In this document: positions 35,004-43,795 of the stretch, piece by piece
Layout of the letters: each line of letters opens with the position of its first letter
How positions within the stretch are numbered: the first letter of the stretch is position 1
Origin: Oleispira sp036960605
GTDB taxonomy: Bacteria > Pseudomonadota > Gammaproteobacteria > Pseudomonadales > Oceanobacteraceae
Length of the DNA stretch: 64,000 bases
NCBI GenBank assembly: GCA_036960605.1
Contig: JBALXI010000009.1
Location: 76,415-140,414 of the forward strand
Direction of reading: 5' to 3'
Notes under the pieces: model-generated
Databases searched by the model: none
Told to the model about the DNA's origin: nothing
The model's input: the letters and a program-made list of their open reading frames with translations, nothing else
Position numbers and translations under genes: made by a program

Positions 35004-37354
35004 AGACGGATAGCAGTTTCAGTGCCTGGGCGAAAGGGCAGGGAGTTATTCAGCATAATGAACAAACTCAGCAGCGTATTAAGAATTTAGCGAAACGGTT
35101 ATTAAGCGAAAATAAAATTGAAAGTTTAGAACGTTTTTATCAATTTTTGAGCGCGCTAGACGTGATAACAAATCAAGCGATGTGGTTAGTCGCGCACATG
35201 ACTTATAGCAAGCATGTTTATCTTGATGGGCGTGAACTGAGCAGTGATGATTTCAAACAAGATCCGCAAGGGCATACCGGGGGCTCGCTGAATATGGTGC
35301 CTGCTTTCACCGGTTTTCTGGGTGCGAATGCGTTAACGGGGCAGCATCGAGATTGGTTAATGGGACAAGGTCATTGTGTTGCGGCCATCGATGCGTTGCA
35401 GTTATTAACAGGCCAAGCCATGCCCGAGCGGCAGCAACAGTTTCCGTTAACGGATCATGGGCTGACTGATTTTGTGCGCGCGTTTTATAGTTATGAAGTT
35501 TCAGCCAGTGGCAAGCCTGCTTCGCCTTTAGGCAGTCATGTGAATGTGAATACTAAGGGGGCGAGTATAGAAGGCGGTTATTTAGGCTTTGCCGCTTTGC
35601 ATTATGTTCACCAACCGTTGCCTGGAGAGCGTTTGGTGGCTTTTTTAAGTGACGGTGCTTTCGAAGAACAAAGAGGCAGTGATTGGGCGGCGCGCTGGTG
35701 GCGGGCAGAAGATAGTGGCTTGGTGAGCCCTATTATGATTGCCAATGGTCGCCGTATTGATCAACGAACCATGACTGCGCAGCAAGGTGATAGTGCTTGG
35801 TTTGCCGAGCATCTAGCGCATCAAGGATTTGATCCTATCTGTATTGATGGGCGTGATCCGGCGGCTTTTGTTTGGGCCATCTTGCATATGGAAACGGCGT
35901 TATCAGCCGCAGCAGAAAAGGTGACATCAGGGCAGGCTGAGTATCCTATTGCTTTGCCTTATTGTATTGCGGAAACTGAAAAAGGGTTTGGCTTTCCTGG
36001 AGCGGGAACCAATGCGGCGCACGGCTTACCGTTAATCAATAATCCCCGTCATGATTCGCAAGCGCGCGAGTTATTCAATCAAGGCGCACAGGCATTATTT
36101 AATACACCGCAGGCGTGGCAGAAGGCGGCGAAATTATTAACGCAACCGAAAAAACCTTATTGCCCGAGTGAAGTTACCGTTACGCGCCCTGATCCGAGTT
36201 GGCAGGAAGTCGGCAAGTATTATTCTCCCGCTCAGGGGCTGGATGATTACTTTGTTGATCTCGCCGAGGTCAATTCAAAATTGCGTATTCGGGTCGGTAA
36301 TCCTGATGAATTGAGTTCCAACCGTTTTGGCAAAACGTTAGAGTTATTAAAGCATCGAGTGACTAAGCCCGAAGCGGGCATTGCTGAATCGATCACGGGC
36401 AAAGTGATTACCGCACTCAACGAAGAAGCTGTAATTTCTGCCTGTTTAGCCAATCGGAAAGGCTTAAATCTGGTGGTATCGTATGAAGCGTTTGCAGTGA
36501 AAATGTTAGGCGCAATTCGGCAGGCGCTTATCTTTTCGCGTCATCAAAAAGAAAGTGCTGACCCCGCGGGTTGGTTATCGTTGCCTGTAGTGTCGACGTC
36601 GCATGTTTGGGAAAATGGCAAGAATGAACAGAGTCATCAAGATCCTACTTTGTGTGAATCTTTACTCAATGAAATGAGTGATATGGCGCGTATTGTATTT
36701 CCTGCGGATGCCAATAGCGCAATGGCTACCTTGAAAGCGTGTTATGGCGATATGGGCTCAATCTGGAATCTAGTGGTCGCTAAATCTAAAGTGCCGGTGA
36801 TGTTAACGCCGGAGCAAGCGCAAAATTTAGTGGAGCAAGGCGCGATTTGTTTACGCGGGCATTGTCAGGCTGGAATTCAAATCATAGCCATCGGTAGTTA
36901 TCAATTGCAGCAGGCACTTTTACTCAGTGATCGCTTAATGCTAAATAAGCAAGCACACAGCCTCGTGTATATGCTGGAGCCGGGTCGCTTTCGATTGGCG
37001 CGGGATGAGTGGGAGCAAGATCAACAAGCGGATGAAGCGCTGCAGCAAGCATTGTTTTCGAATAAGGTTCAGCAGCGCTTATTCTTTTTTCATGGTCATG
37101 GCGAGGCTATTTTATCGTGCTGTCGGCCATTAGATTTAGGCCCGCAGAAAACCTTAGCATTGGGCTATATCAATCAGGGTGGGACGCTGAATACTGAAGG
37201 TATGTTGTTTGCTAATAAGTGTACTTGGGCGCATGGTGCATTGCAGCTAGCGCGACGCGTAGGGCTCAATGATGATGCTTGGTTATCAGCGGGTGAATTG
37301 TCTGCGGTATTAGGGCGGGGGGATCCTTACCAGTTAATCAGTCGGCCGTTTTGA
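35000..37354 (+). CDS. Divergent phosphoketolase/transketolase-like thiamine-diphosphate enzyme
   Basis: 784 residues, the size of xylulose-5-phosphate phosphoketolase (about 790-830). Family parts: HTGGSLNMVP, LMGQGHCVAAIDAL, EGGYLGFAALH, the ThDP region LSDGAFEEQRG...MIANGRRID, SYEAF (the conserved catalytic-Glu region), and late TKTCTWAHGALQLARR-like end as KCTWAHGALQLARRV. Deviations: the usual GHGGP is GHCVA and the GDG of the ThDP motif is SDG. The reaction is therefore uncertain; acetyl-phosphate formation from ketose phosphate is known for the family, and the epimerase annotation used for some relatives is an alternative. ATGA overlap with the Prs gene. Its last 21 bases overlap the opposite-strand cyclase gene. 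Confidence 0.8.
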   Translation: MKTDSSFSAWAKGQGVIQHNEQTQQRIKNLAKRLLSENKIESLERFYQFLSALDVITNQAMWLVAHMTYSKHVYLDGRELSSDDFKQDPQGHTGGSLNMVPAFTGFLGANALTGQHRDWLMGQGHCVAAIDALQLLTGQAMPERQQQFPLTDHGLTDFVRAFYSYEVSASGKPASPLGSHVNVNTKGASIEGGYLGFAALHYVHQPLPGERLVAFLSDGAFEEQRGSDWAARWWRAEDSGLVSPIMIANGRRIDQRTMTAQQGDSAWFAEHLAHQGFDPICIDGRDPAAFVWAILHMETALSAAAEKVTSGQAEYPIALPYCIAETEKGFGFPGAGTNAAHGLPLINNPRHDSQARELFNQGAQALFNTPQAWQKAAKLLTQPKKPYCPSEVTVTRPDPSWQEVGKYYSPAQGLDDYFVDLAEVNSKLRIRVGNPDELSSNRFGKTLELLKHRVTKPEAGIAESITGKVITALNEEAVISACLANRKGLNLVVSYEAFAVKMLGAIRQALIFSRHQKESADPAGWLSLPVVSTSHVWENGKNEQSHQDPTLCESLLNEMSDMARIVFPADANSAMATLKACYGDMGSIWNLVVAKSKVPVMLTPEQAQNLVEQGAICLRGHCQAGIQIIAIGSYQLQQALLLSDRLMLNKQAHSLVYMLEPGRFRLARDEWEQDQQADEALQQALFSNKVQQRLFFFHGHGEAILSCCRPLDLGPQKTLALGYINQGGTLNTEGMLFANKCTWAHGALQLARRVGLNDDAWLSAGELSAVLGRGDPYQLISRPF

Positions 37355-39070
37355 GGGGGTAAAGCTAGGGTCCCAGGTGATACAGCGATTACGCCCCTGA
37401 TCTTTTGCTTGGTAGAGTGCGAGATCAGACTGACGTAATAGTTCGCCGATGGTGCTCGACAGACTTTTTGCCGAAATGCCTATGCTAATGGAGATGAACT
37501 CGATGGGCTCGATGGGCGTGGTTGCGATTAATTTACGGATTCGCTCGCAGGCTTTTAACGCCTGCTTCATGTGAGTGGCGGGCATGATTAATAAAAACTC
37601 TTCTCCACCCCAGCGACAGATGGTATCTCCGGGACGACTGAATTGGCAAATCGTATGGCTAATAAACTGCAAAATCTGATCGCCAACATCATGACCATGG
37701 AGATCGTTAACACTTTTAAAGTGGTCAATATCAATTAGGGCGACACAATACTCTTCGCCTTCAACATAATTCAGTCTATCGAGAATGCGCTGTCCATGAC
37801 GTCTATTCGGTATCAAGGTTAGATCATCAGTATTAGCCAAGCTTTCCATACGAAAATTTAGTTTTAATAACGCGCGGTTTGAACTTTCTAGCGCGAGGGT
37901 GCGCTGAACAATATTATCTTCTAACTCATCATTTAATTGCGCCAGTTGCTTCTCCACCTGCTTACGTCGGCGAACCTGTGCTGATAATAATATGATGATA
38001 ATGATGAGTGTGGTTATGATGAGAACAATAATGAGGATGGCATTTTTATAGCGCGAGAAGAGTGTTTGTGGCACAAACATAATTTCACTCGCGGGGGGCA
38101 GTGCATTAATATTGATGTTAAATTTGTCTAGCTGGCGGCTATCGAATTTTGGTAAAAATTGAGCCGTTGTATTTTTATTAATTGATTCAATATCTCTGCC
38201 CGATAATATGTCTAAGGCAATCTGAGCTGTATTTTGACCGTGTAGTAGAGGGTTGTTCATATAACCACCGACAATACCCAGTCCCATAAGAGGGGTGCCC
38301 CACATACCATAAATGGGAGCTTTGCTATAGCGCGTTAAAATTGGGATGTCGTGACTGTATGAAAAATGGCGCCCTTGATTATCCTTGTGTAGTGCGGTGA
38401 TCAAATAGGCTTTGCCTTTACTTTTCCTTCCGCTCTTCTTTTCGTTATTGACTTGAAATAATAATTTTTCAAAGGAAAAATTATTATGTAGAGTTAACTT
38501 TATTTTAGGGTGAAGCCAGTCTTTTTTTAATGCTAATAGTTCTTTGGAAAATAAAATTCCAAGAGAGCTTTTGTCGGATAAAATAATGATTTCGTCGATC
38601 TTGCCTTTATGTAAATGGGTAATCAGTTTGAGGTTTTCTGCGATGGCATCACCCTCTTGTATGCCGGTAAAGTCGTTGAGTCCTGCCAGTTTTTTTGTAG
38701 GATTGAAATTTACGCCGTTAAAAACAACGGGAGTATTGGGGAAGATTTCATCTCGATGTTGGATAAGAAAGTCCAATGCAAAATCATCGGTACTGATGAT
38801 GATATCAGGCTTCAATTGGCGATATTTATGGCGATAAAGATGAACAAGAGCGGTTAAATGAGCAGGGTCATCAATAAAACGGCGGCTATCCATAAACTCT
38901 ATGAATAGGTCTTTATCAGCAATCTCAGTTCTTAATACCTGTAGAATTCCTTGGTTATTAGCTTGGGTCCACTGGTATTGGGCATGATAAGAGTTAAGCA
39001 GCAGTACTTTAGGCCCAGCAAAGCTAGACATTGTGAAAAGGATGAGCGCTAGGCCGTACAAGCGAATCAT
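37334..39070 (-). CDS. Membrane diguanylate cyclase with ABC-type substrate-binding sensor domain
   Basis: 578 residues. A signal peptide is followed by an ABC-substrate-binding-like (PF04392-type) periplasmic domain (about 20-330: VLLLNSYHAQYQWTQ, STDDFALDFLIQHRDE, PVVFNGVNFNP). One transmembrane helix lies at about 345-365, then a coiled coil, and a GGDEF domain (about 405-565) with active-site GGEEF near residue 488. The inhibitory I-site RPGD lies five residues upstream of it, so product inhibition is expected. It should make c-di-GMP in response to a periplasmic ligand that cannot be identified. It is convergent with, and overlaps by 21 bases, the phosphoketolase-like gene. Confidence 0.93.
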   Translation of the reverse strand: MIRLYGLALILFTMSSFAGPKVLLLNSYHAQYQWTQANNQGILQVLRTEIADKDLFIEFMDSRRFIDDPAHLTALVHLYRHKYRQLKPDIIISTDDFALDFLIQHRDEIFPNTPVVFNGVNFNPTKKLAGLNDFTGIQEGDAIAENLKLITHLHKGKIDEIIILSDKSSLGILFSKELLALKKDWLHPKIKLTLHNNFSFEKLLFQVNNEKKSGRKSKGKAYLITALHKDNQGRHFSYSHDIPILTRYSKAPIYGMWGTPLMGLGIVGGYMNNPLLHGQNTAQIALDILSGRDIESINKNTTAQFLPKFDSRQLDKFNININALPPASEIMFVPQTLFSRYKNAILIIVLIITTLIIIIILLSAQVRRRKQVEKQLAQLNDELEDNIVQRTLALESSNRALLKLNFRMESLANTDDLTLIPNRRHGQRILDRLNYVEGEEYCVALIDIDHFKSVNDLHGHDVGDQILQFISHTICQFSRPGDTICRWGGEEFLLIMPATHMKQALKACERIRKLIATTPIEPIEFISISIGISAKSLSSTIGELLRQSDLALYQAKDQGRNRCITWDPSFTPSKRPTD

Positions 39071-39144
39071 TGATATTCCTGAGATGTATAGGGTTTTGTG
39101 TACGTATTAATACTAGTTCATGGCTAAAAACCTGCTATTGCAGA

Positions 39145-40431
39145 CTAGGGATTCATCTTTACCAGAGTACCGCCAGCATTGGTTTTCAACCAGCCCCGAA
39201 TCCGCCGGTTGGTGGGGTTTTCATCTTCATGATAGCTGGTCATGCTGGAGGTGATAATTTGTTGATATTCTTCGTTTTTATTTCGATTCATTATAGCTTG
39301 GCGAGTTCGACCTAGTTTAAGCGCATAACCTTTGCTGGGTTGTATCAAATCTAAAAAAGGTAATTTCAATTTTTCCAGCTGCACATTCATTATCATGCTG
39401 CTATGACGGCTGGGTAACGCGTCGATGGTCACCAGAGTGAGGCCTTTGTCATCATCTTGGGCGCTCTCTTGCTTAGCGAGGTAATCGATAGCCCAAGCGG
39501 CTCCAATGCCATAACCAATAATGACCAGGTTGAATTGACCTTTACTACGCAGATATTCCATTGCAGCGAATATGCGCTGCTGGTTTTGTTTCCTATAGTG
39601 CTCGAGCGGATCAATGGGTGTGTCTTCAGCAATATCGGCCTCTGGTGTTGGCTCATTAGCCAGTGCGGGTAGTTTAGCCAGTCTCGGTAAGGCGGGTTCG
39701 ATGCTTTCATCTACCAGCGTATCAACAATATCTTCTTTCAGCTTTGCAGGCTGCCCTTGTAGGTCAGGGCCGGCGTTATCAATGGCCTCTTCTGTGAGTA
39801 GGGGGTCACCATTTTTGCCCGTGGATATGGGCTCTAAACCAGTGGCTGTCTCATTTTCGTCAGTCTCGGTGGAGGAGTTTGTTGATCGCGGTTGAACGGT
39901 ATTATCTTCGCGTGCAATGCGCAGGCGGGCTGGCGTATCGGGCAGTTCAATGGTGAGCGTTGTCCAGCCATGCTCAGGTAAATATTCTCGTAAGGGCGCG
40001 ACGATTTCAGGCCAGTGACCATGCTGTTGGCTATCATGCAGAATTAACACGCCGCCTTGAGGGTTGCCAGTGGCATCGGCCAAGAATAATCCGTAATAGT
40101 CTTCTGCCAAGTCGGTATCCGTTTCATTGGCATTGGATAGGCTCGATAACTGTACAACCTCGTCTTGGCGCTGCATGAGGGTCATATATTGAATGAGGGA
40201 CTGCGCCCGTTTTTTCGGAATGTTGGGGGTATAATGAAATGGTGTTTTGGTTTTTACTGACTCTGCTGCTTGAGAATCTGAGACTTCAGCTTCTAGGATT
40301 TTTGCATCTAAGGCTTCTGTGCCGTCTTCTGCTGCTGCCCAAGATAAGCTGGATAAGCAAGACAATAAGGTAACGCAGGCCGTGAGTATGACTAGTTTTG
40401 CAGCGAAACAATGGCGGGCGAGTCGGGGCAT
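39145..40431 (-). CDS. DUF3530 family exported alpha/beta-hydrolase-like protein
   Basis: About 428 residues from ATG 40431, chosen because AGAAGG lies ahead; the frame also opens at 40470 within a short direct repeat. A signal peptide (ending near SLSWA) is followed by an acidic Glu/Asp-rich segment, and by an alpha/beta-hydrolase-like fold with VLILHDSQQHGHWPEIVAPL and VIIGYGIGAAWAIDYLA. The expected catalytic serine motif GXSXG is GYGIG here, so the catalytic Ser is absent. Members of this family are of unknown function. It may act as a binding protein or a degenerate hydrolase. Confidence 0.8.
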   Translation of the reverse strand: MPRLARHCFAAKLVILTACVTLLSCLSSLSWAAAEDGTEALDAKILEAEVSDSQAAESVKTKTPFHYTPNIPKKRAQSLIQYMTLMQRQDEVVQLSSLSNANETDTDLAEDYYGLFLADATGNPQGGVLILHDSQQHGHWPEIVAPLREYLPEHGWTTLTIELPDTPARLRIAREDNTVQPRSTNSSTETDENETATGLEPISTGKNGDPLLTEEAIDNAGPDLQGQPAKLKEDIVDTLVDESIEPALPRLAKLPALANEPTPEADIAEDTPIDPLEHYRKQNQQRIFAAMEYLRSKGQFNLVIIGYGIGAAWAIDYLAKQESAQDDDKGLTLVTIDALPSRHSSMIMNVQLEKLKLPFLDLIQPSKGYALKLGRTRQAIMNRNKNEEYQQIITSSMTSYHEDENPTNRRIRGWLKTNAGGTLVKMNP

Positions 40432-40585
40432 TTTAACCTTCTGAGCGTCTATTGAGCGTCTATTGAGCATCTGTAGAAATCTAAGTTACTTTATAGCCTA
40501 GTTAATAAGCAAAAGATGTTCCTTACTTTTATGCGCCTTTCCATCTAAAATGCCCCTATAACTGATATTCAACATTGAGATCCTT

Positions 40586-41257
40586 ATGCCTGATTACAAA
40601 ATTGCTCCTTCTATCTTAGCCGCTGATTTCGCTCGATTAGGAGAAGAGGTTGATAATGTATTAGCTGCTGGTGCAGATATTGTTCATTTTGACGTAATGG
40701 ATAATCACTACGTGCCGAATCTGACGATCGGGCCAATGGTCTGCGCTGCATTGCGTAAGCATGGCGTGACTGCGGAAATTGACGTTCATTTAATGGTGTC
40801 GCCTGTTGATGACATGATTACTGATTTTATCAAGGCGGGTGCAACCTATGTGACCTTCCATCCAGAAGCTACTCATCATATAGACCGTAGTCTGCAGATA
40901 ATTAAAGATGCGGGTTGCAAAGCCGGTTTGGTTTTTAACCCTGCAACGCCTTTGCATCACATGGCGCATGTCATGGATAAGCTAGACATGGTTTTGCTGA
41001 TGTCTGTGAATCCAGGCTTTGGTGGTCAGTCGTTTATTCCTCATACACTTGAGAAATTAAAAGAAGCCAGAAAGATGATTGACGAGTCCGGTTTTGATAT
41101 TCGTTTAGAAGTGGATGGCGGCGTTAAAGTCGAAAATATCCGTGCCTGTGCCGAAGCCGGTGCCGATACCTTTGTTGCTGGTTCCGCTATTTTTGGTAAG
41201 CCTGATTACAAAGCCGTGATCGATGAGATGCGTGCTGAATTGGCACTTGCGAAATAA
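40586..41257 (+). CDS. rpe: Ribulose-phosphate 3-epimerase
   Basis: 223-residue TIM-barrel enzyme of the pentose phosphate pathway, converting ribulose 5-phosphate and xylulose 5-phosphate. PSILAADFARLGEE, HFDVMDNHYVPNLTIGP, VDGGVKVENI and GQSFIPHTLEKL (GFGGQSFIP loop) match the family exactly. It is followed five bases later by gph, as in Pseudomonas rpe-gph-trp clusters. The metal and phosphate loops are complete, so the gene is functional by sequence. Confidence 0.97.
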   Translation: MPDYKIAPSILAADFARLGEEVDNVLAAGADIVHFDVMDNHYVPNLTIGPMVCAALRKHGVTAEIDVHLMVSPVDDMITDFIKAGATYVTFHPEATHHIDRSLQIIKDAGCKAGLVFNPATPLHHMAHVMDKLDMVLLMSVNPGFGGQSFIPHTLEKLKEARKMIDESGFDIRLEVDGGVKVENIRACAEAGADTFVAGSAIFGKPDYKAVIDEMRAELALAK

Positions 41258-41262
41258 CACCG

Positions 41263-42063
41263 ATGACAACGTCTGCGGGCTCTAAACCCTCAATGTTTAA
41301 TTCGGTTTTGTCTAGCTCAGTGCTGCCTAATACGCTCTTTGCTAACAAGGTGGCTGCGTTAAATACGCAGCCCATCGAGGCTGTATTATTCGATCTTGAT
41401 GGTACCTTAGTTGATAGCGTTCCCGATTTAGCGGCGGCGATTGATATTATGTTGCAATCGGTAAGCAAAGAGCCGGCAGGCGAGAGTAAGGTTAACCGCT
41501 GGGTGGGCAATGGTGCTGCCGCTTTGGTTAAGCGTGCTTTGGCGGATTCTGATGACGGCGATGTATTGCATCTGAGTCAATTTAAAGAGGAGTCTGAGGA
41601 TGAACACTATCGGTCAGCTTACGCTGTTTTTGAGTGTGCTTATGCTCAGCGTTTAACAACGGCAACGGGTTTGTATGACGGCGTATTATCGGTTTTGTCG
41701 ACACTAGCCACGGCGAATATAAAGCTGGGTTTGATTACGAATAAGCCAAGACAGTTTACCATCCCACTATTGAAAGCCTTAAACATTGGCCATTACTTCT
41801 CAAATGTTTTGTGTGGTGATGATTTAGAGTTTAAAAAACCGCATCCTTTACCCGTATTGACGGCTCTCGACAATTTATCGGTGAGTGCTCAGCAGGTCAT
41901 TATGGTCGGTGATTCTATTTCAGATATTAAATCAGCGCAGGCAGCCGGTGTAAAAACAGTGGCGGTAACCTATGGCTACAATCATGGGATTTCAATTACT
42001 GATGCGCGTAATGAGTGTCAGGCGGATGTGACGATTGATAAAATGCAGCAGCTGCTCAATTAA
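41263..42063 (+). CDS. gph: Phosphoglycolate phosphatase
   Basis: 266-residue HAD-family enzyme that hydrolyses 2-phosphoglycolate, a by-product of DNA repair and other oxidative reactions. Motif I FDLDGTLVDSVPDLA carries the nucleophilic Asp; motif II ITNKPR and motif III (KKPHPLPVL) with GDSISDIKSAQAAG follow. The N-terminal extension of about 40 residues before motif I is longer than usual (normally under 10), so a later start is possible although I see no better ribosome site. Forms an operon with rpe. Confidence 0.93.
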   Translation: MTTSAGSKPSMFNSVLSSSVLPNTLFANKVAALNTQPIEAVLFDLDGTLVDSVPDLAAAIDIMLQSVSKEPAGESKVNRWVGNGAAALVKRALADSDDGDVLHLSQFKEESEDEHYRSAYAVFECAYAQRLTTATGLYDGVLSVLSTLATANIKLGLITNKPRQFTIPLLKALNIGHYFSNVLCGDDLEFKKPHPLPVLTALDNLSVSAQQVIMVGDSISDIKSAQAAGVKTVAVTYGYNHGISITDARNECQADVTIDKMQQLLN

Positions 42064-42102
42064 ACTTGCAGCTGCTTGACTCGCTAAACTATCCCGCCTT
42101 AA

Positions 42103-42636
42103 TTAGAAACGGATAAGGGCGTTAGCTTGATAGGAAGAGATTAAATCTTTGTTCACAAATTCTGCACGAATTTCAACTTTAGGTGTTATGCGATAGCCTG
42201 CGCCAACCCCCATGAAAATGCCATCATCATCACCAAGTTCTAAGCCAATACGTGCTAGGCCGTATAAGTTAGGATCAATTTCATTCAAGTCTTTTTGTAA
42301 AACAACAGAGCCAGAAACACCGGTTACTTTTTCTTTATTGCCACCGCCAAAGTCAAAATCACGGGTGCGAAAAAAACCAATTTCTGCAAAGGTATCAAAA
42401 CCGACAATAGAATTGGCAATTGGCAAGCCGACAAAAGCTTGAAGGCCCATTGCCGTTTCATCATTGGCGCCATCAATAATTGAGCCAAAATCTAAATCGT
42501 TATAACTAAGGCCAGCACCGACATAAAGACCTGCAGGTACTTGGTTTGCTGCCGTTTTTGTTTCTGCTGGCTGTTCATTGGCTAAAGCTTGATGGGCAGA
42601 GAGTGTTAGTAGGCTGGTTAATAATACTTTTTTCAT
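42103..42636 (-). CDS. Outer-membrane beta-barrel protein (YfaZ/OmpA-like)
   Basis: 177 residues from ATG 42636, which has AAGGAA ahead and a clean signal peptide (MKKVLLTSLLTLSAHQALA). After it alternate hydrophobic strands as in small barrels: GLYVGAGLSYNDLDFGS, LQAFVGLPIANSIVGFDTFAEIG, and the closing strand ending in aromatic RF, a normal outer-membrane signature. Size and pattern suit an eight-stranded barrel. The substrate and function are unknown. Confidence 0.83.
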   Translation of the reverse strand: MKKVLLTSLLTLSAHQALANEQPAETKTAANQVPAGLYVGAGLSYNDLDFGSIIDGANDETAMGLQAFVGLPIANSIVGFDTFAEIGFFRTRDFDFGGGNKEKVTGVSGSVVLQKDLNEIDPNLYGLARIGLELGDDDGIFMGVGAGYRITPKVEIRAEFVNKDLISSYQANALIRF

Positions 42637-42683
42637 GATATTTTCCTTAATTTTAAGACGTCTATAATAATTAATTGTTAGTA

Positions 42684-43709
42684 CTAGCTTGGGATGTATA
42701 AAGGTTGTTCTTGCAAGGCGGCTAATTGTTCGCGCAAAGACAATACGTGCTCTGACCAATAGCGCACACCGGTAAACCATGGGAAGGCGAGCGGAAATGC
42801 GGGGTCAGACCAACGCTCTGCAACCCAAGCGGTATGTTTAATGAGGCGGATCGTACGCAGGCATTCGATCCATTTTAGCTGGTGGTAGGGGAAAGGCTGA
42901 AACACTTCATAGCCATTACGAATGGCTTCTAATTGTTGCAGTTGCTCTTCGCGCTCGCCACTTAATAACATCCAAATGTCTTGCATCGCCGGACCTTGAA
43001 CACAATCATCAAAATCCACCATGTGCAGTTGTTCATCGCGCCATAATAAATTACCAACATGGCAATCACCATGAATGCGCAGCGTATCACTCATCTCTGG
43101 CTGGTATTGCTGTTTTACTAATTCATTAAGATCGCGACATAACGATTCATAAGCAGGGCGAAAGTCGTCATTTAATAAACCTGATTTTAAAACGGTTTCA
43201 CAGCTTTGCTCGATGATCGTTTTATCTTGGCTCTTGCCTAGTTCAGCTTGGCCATTCCAAACCGGACGATGTTTAAAGCGATAGTCTCTGCCGACCTGAT
43301 GTAAGCGCGCTAGCCAGCGGCCTAAATATTCTAGCTGATCACGATTGGCAATTTCAGGTGAATGACCGCTTTTACGAGGGGAGATAGAAAAGTAAAAGTC
43401 TTTATATTCAAATAAGGTTTTGCCATCGAACTCAAGTGGGGCAACTACCGGTAAATCTTCCTCGGCGAGTTCCGAGAGAAATTGATGCTCTTCTAATATC
43501 GCGTCTTTAGACCAGCGATTAGGGCGATAGAATTTCACAATAACCGGCGTATCTTCTTCAATACCAACTTGGTAAACGCGATTTTCATAACTATTAAGCG
43601 GGTATTGGCACATGTCGGTTAATAAACCCACGCTTTCTACCGCATCGATAACAGCATCGGGGCTAAGGCTTTGATAAGGGTGTAAAGAAGGCGTATCAGT
43701 ACTGGTCAT
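42684..43709 (-). CDS. srkA: Stress response serine/threonine kinase SrkA (YihE/RdoA)
   Basis: 341-residue cytosolic atypical kinase. The APH-like fold shows VIVKFYRPNRWSKDAILEEHQFL, then catalytic HGDCHVGNLLW and the metal-binding VDFDDCVQGPA. Members protect cells from Cpx-mediated stress and programmed death in E. coli; that role is transferred by homology only. The usual partner dsbA is not adjacent. Its stop lies 47 bases from the start of the barrel gene, so they may be co-transcribed. Confidence 0.93.
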   Translation of the reverse strand: MTSTDTPSLHPYQSLSPDAVIDAVESVGLLTDMCQYPLNSYENRVYQVGIEEDTPVIVKFYRPNRWSKDAILEEHQFLSELAEEDLPVVAPLEFDGKTLFEYKDFYFSISPRKSGHSPEIANRDQLEYLGRWLARLHQVGRDYRFKHRPVWNGQAELGKSQDKTIIEQSCETVLKSGLLNDDFRPAYESLCRDLNELVKQQYQPEMSDTLRIHGDCHVGNLLWRDEQLHMVDFDDCVQGPAMQDIWMLLSGEREEQLQQLEAIRNGYEVFQPFPYHQLKWIECLRTIRLIKHTAWVAERWSDPAFPLAFPWFTGVRYWSEHVLSLREQLAALQEQPLYIPS

Positions 43710-43795
43710 TTTAGCCGCTACATTATTAAGGAGACGAAATTAATTCGTCGCCAGTATAACTGAGCTCGGTAGGAATCGCAGTAATTAGAAAGAGC

